From: Candidatus Abyssobacteria bacterium SURF_5 | GTDB lineage: Bacteria; Abyssobacteria; SURF-5 | Reading direction: 5' to 3' | NCBI GenBank assembly: GCA_003598085.1 | Contig: QZKU01000130.1 | Span: 1-15,294, forward strand | DNA length: 15,294 nucleotides | Shown here: piece after piece, positions 13,618 to 15,294 of the stretch | Numbering within the stretch: the first letter of the stretch is position 1 | Layout: each line of letters begins with the position of its first letter | Position numbers and translations under genes: made by a program | Notes under the pieces: generated by a model | Told to the model about the DNA's origin: nothing | Database searches by the model: none | The model's input: only the letters and a program-made list of their open reading frames with translations

Positions 13618-14256
13618 TCAAGCCGGCTTCTGGGTGAATACCTCAAAGCGGAGAGGGCTGGATTTGCAGAGGTTGATAGCTTCGGTCGAGCAGGCCGTGA
13701 GGATAAGGATTATGTCTGCTTGCGCCCGAAGGACAACATAATCGCCCGGCCGGGTCATGGTGATGCCGGCCAGAATCGAGCCGTCGGGCATAACCGGCGT
13801 GTTCTGGAAGATATTGATGGGGTCCGGTTTGAATCGGTGGGTAATGCCCGCCTCGGCTGCAGTCTTGAAATAGTTGTCGTGGCAGTTGGGGTGATCCTCC
13901 ATTCCGAAGCTTTCAAAAAACGGTTTGCTGCAGGACGCCATCATCATGTCGTGCAGGCCGGGCGAATGGTCCTCGACGAAGCAGAGCAGCGGCCGCTCGA
14001 GGTTTGAATAAAATGACTGTCCGATTCTGGGGAACTTGGTGAGGTTGTACAGCCGGGTAACCGACGGGCTGGTGAATTCTTCGTGATCATCGGCGGCAAT
14101 TGCATAGAGGTCGCCGATCTGGCCGCCTGCGATATCGGTGATGCGGATGAAGTTTCCGGAAGAAGCGCGGACGAATCCGCCGCCGTAGCCGAGAACTTCA
14201 ACAGCGGCGATCGGTTTATCGGATTTCTGCTTTCGTATTCGACTTTTTTGCGCCAT
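13618..14256 (-). CDS. DUF1989 / urea carboxylase-associated family protein
   Basis: This 212-residue protein of the DUF1989 family is normal in length and spans the whole domain. Signatures are the GGQIGDLYAIAADDHEEFTS region (44-63), SVTRLYNLTKFPRIGQSFYS (65-84), RPLLCFVEDHSPGLHDMMMA (88-107), SCSKPFFES (108-116), HPNCHDN (122-128), PDPINIF (144-150) and TRPGDYVVLRAQADIILILT (168-187). Conserved His102, Cys109, His122 and Cys125 look like metal or catalytic residues. Relatives sit beside urea carboxylase/guanidine genes or act on small amino compounds, but no such genes are here, so the reaction is open. The start is the ATG at 14256, with AGGAGGAG (14266-14259) just upstream; an open frame to 14277 would bypass this site. 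It lies 77 nt downstream of the crotonase gene, probably in one operon. Confidence 0.9.
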   Translation of the reverse strand: MAQKSRIRKQKSDKPIAAVEVLGYGGGFVRASSGNFIRITDIAGGQIGDLYAIAADDHEEFTSPSVTRLYNLTKFPRIGQSFYSNLERPLLCFVEDHSPGLHDMMMASCSKPFFESFGMEDHPNCHDNYFKTAAEAGITHRFKPDPINIFQNTPVMPDGSILAGITMTRPGDYVVLRAQADIILILTACSTEAINLCKSSPLRFEVFTQKPA

Positions 14257-14280
14257 ATCTCCTCCTGTAACAAACATTCA

Positions 14281-14313
14281 GGTCCCAGTCGCCATTGTGA
14301 GCGGCGAGGGGCC
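14281..14313 (-). other. Imperfect hairpin between the crotonase and DUF1989 genes
   Basis: On the minus strand GGCCCC-TCGCC and GGCGA-CT-GGGACC can pair around a 9-nt loop, giving about 10 pairs with one mismatch and a 2-nt bulge. There is no T-run, so it is not a standard terminator. It could be an mRNA-processing or stability hairpin, or one more dispersed repeat element. Confidence 0.4.
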
Positions 14314-14333
14314 ATAGCTGAATGGGTGGCACT

Positions 14334-15092
14334 TCAGGATATCAGGCCGGCCTTCCTCGCGTACGTTTCGATGCGCGATTTCAATTCGGAATTGCGCATG
14401 ATCTCGGCGGTGAGGCCGAATTCGTATTCGAGACTTGAGCGGAGATCGAGCTTTGGAACGACCATGCTCGCGCGTTTTACCGCCGCGAGCGCGCGCGGCT
14501 CTATTTTCGCGAGTTTCCGCGCGAATTCCGATGCCTCTGCAAGGAGCCTATCCGGCGGAACCGCCTTTACGGCGAGCCCGATCAGCACAGCTTTCTCGGC
14601 GTTCAGCATTTCACCTGTCATGACTAATTCAGCCGCTTTTGAGGGGCCCACCTTGCGCCACAGCGGAGTGAGCAGCGGATTGACTCCGAATCGGATTTCC
14701 GGATGCCCGAACACAGCGGTATCGGACGCGATGATAATATCGCCGCACAATGCGAGATCAAATCCGCCTGCAAGCGCGAATCCGCTCACCGCCGCCACGA
14801 TCGGTTTCGGAAATCCGTAAATCTTTTCATGATATTCGAGGATGCGATGAGAGAAAGATTCGAGCTCCGTCTCGATCACCTCGTTGATATCGAAGCCGGC
14901 GCAGAAAACGTCCTCGCCGCCAGTCAGAATTGCGGATCGAACGTTCTGGTCCGCCTCAAGCAAGTCCAGACATTGTTCTATTTCGTCTCTCAGCTTCATG
15001 CAGAGGGAGTTCATCTTTTCAACTCTGTTCAGGATGATCGTCGCGACTCCATCCTGCACTGTCACGTTCAGAAATTCGAAATTCGGAGTCAT
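14334..15092 (-). CDS. Enoyl-CoA hydratase/isomerase (crotonase) family protein
   Basis: This 252-residue protein is the normal length for a crotonase. It should act in the cytoplasm on an acyl-CoA thioester. CAGFDI (64-69) and GFALAGGFDLAL (104-115) are the two oxyanion-hole segments. Relative to mitochondrial enoyl-CoA hydratase, the first catalytic glutamate is replaced by Asp112 (in GGFDLAL) while the second is kept as Glu132 (FGHPEI). The usual PGAGG.QRL after it is replaced by NPLLTPLWRKVG. It may therefore be an isomerase, a hydrolase or a hydratase with changed chemistry. The start has AAGGAGG (15105-15099) 6 nt upstream. The gene leads the pair with the DUF1989 gene. A TATGAT/TAGAAT -10-like stretch lies near 15135-15146 on the minus strand, without a clear -35. 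Confidence 0.92.
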   Translation of the reverse strand: MTPNFEFLNVTVQDGVATIILNRVEKMNSLCMKLRDEIEQCLDLLEADQNVRSAILTGGEDVFCAGFDINEVIETELESFSHRILEYHEKIYGFPKPIVAAVSGFALAGGFDLALCGDIIIASDTAVFGHPEIRFGVNPLLTPLWRKVGPSKAAELVMTGEMLNAEKAVLIGLAVKAVPPDRLLAEASEFARKLAKIEPRALAAVKRASMVVPKLDLRSSLEYEFGLTAEIMRNSELKSRIETYARKAGLIS

Positions 15093-15098
15093 ATATGG

Positions 15099-15105
15099 CC
15101 TCCTT
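15099..15105 (-). promoter_or_regulatory. Ribosome binding site of the crotonase gene
   Basis: AAGGAGG on the minus strand lies 6 nt before the ATG at 15092, the clearest ribosome site on that strand. It supports this start. Confidence 0.75.
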
Positions 15106-15294
15106 GCAATCGCCTTGTTTTCCGGTAGGGAAACATTCTATCATACCCGCTGATTCTTACGGGGTCGGCCGGAATCGACCTTACGCCTCCTGCGAGTAGG
15201 GCTTACGCATCTAAATCGGCCCTTGGGGGCGGATTTTTGCTGACTGCTCCTTCTTATTGGCTCTGTTGGGTTTCCTTTGTGGTTTTGGAGATGA

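Noticed and set aside
15160-15186. tRNA-like or attachment-site-like sequence around the hairpin GGTCG...CGACC
   Set aside because: The loop does not fit a T-arm, no acceptor or anticodon stems can be drawn, and there is no integrase nearby.
15151-15294. Possible insertion-sequence end: three CTTACG motifs and a GGGCTTACGCATC string near the right edge
   Set aside because: There is no transposase and no inverted partner in the window. A weak GCCC-ttgg-GGGC stem followed by a T-run is too short to call a terminator. The region is cut by the window edge.
1-15294. CRISPR array, rRNA or tRNA genes
   Set aside because: No regularly spaced repeats and no recognisable RNA gene sequence were found on either strand.

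Overview
This window looks like chromosomal DNA of a Gram-negative, probably anaerobic bacterium. The evidence is an electron-transfer-flavoprotein operon with heterodisulfide-reductase-type Fe-S motifs, many type II toxin-antitoxin genes, short dispersed intergenic repeats, and a C-terminal domain of the 'DLKAVFFVK' type that I associate with Desulfobacterota-like and candidate-phylum genomes. The taxonomic guess is inference and weak. No rRNA, tRNA, CRISPR array or intact insertion sequence was seen.

Layout. (1) 1-615 is a mosaic of short dispersed and inverted repeats with no credible gene. (2) 616-1906 holds two different toxin-antitoxin modules, divergently transcribed from a shared ~200-nt region: a HigB/HigA pair on the minus strand and a ribbon-helix-helix/RelE-ParE pair on the plus strand. 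The second pair lies between two copies of a 20-bp direct repeat (1292-1311 and 2018-2037). (3) 1907-2294 is a regulatory and repeat spacer ending in a sigma70-like promoter overlapped by a 27-bp palindrome, the likely operator of the next gene. (4) 2295-10812 is one plus-strand array, probably one operon: a TetR regulator, etfA, etfB, a GlcD-like flavoprotein, a GlcF/HdrD-like Fe-S protein with two CCG domains, and two tandem VAO-type flavoproteins 73% identical to each other over a gapless 530-residue alignment (my hand count). (5) 10979-13300, convergent to the operon, encodes an exported VWA protein with one membrane segment, a degenerate FHA domain and a C-terminal domain. It has its own strong promoter at about 13491-13519 and a ~180-nt structured leader. 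(6) 13618-15092 is a minus-strand pair: an enoyl-CoA hydratase/isomerase family protein and a DUF1989 (urea carboxylase-associated) protein.

How the genes may work together. The operon in (4) has the parts of a soluble, Etf-linked dehydrogenase similar in composition to the lactate dehydrogenase/Etf complexes (EtfAB plus GlcD) and to glycolate oxidase GlcDEF (two flavoproteins plus an Fe-S protein with CCG motifs). Here, however, there are three large flavoproteins, an unusual etfA-etfB order and a dedicated TetR regulator. The substrate is not evident. Electron flow from the flavoproteins to the Fe-S protein and/or EtfAB is inferred from family knowledge. This operon is the best candidate in the window for an undescribed system.
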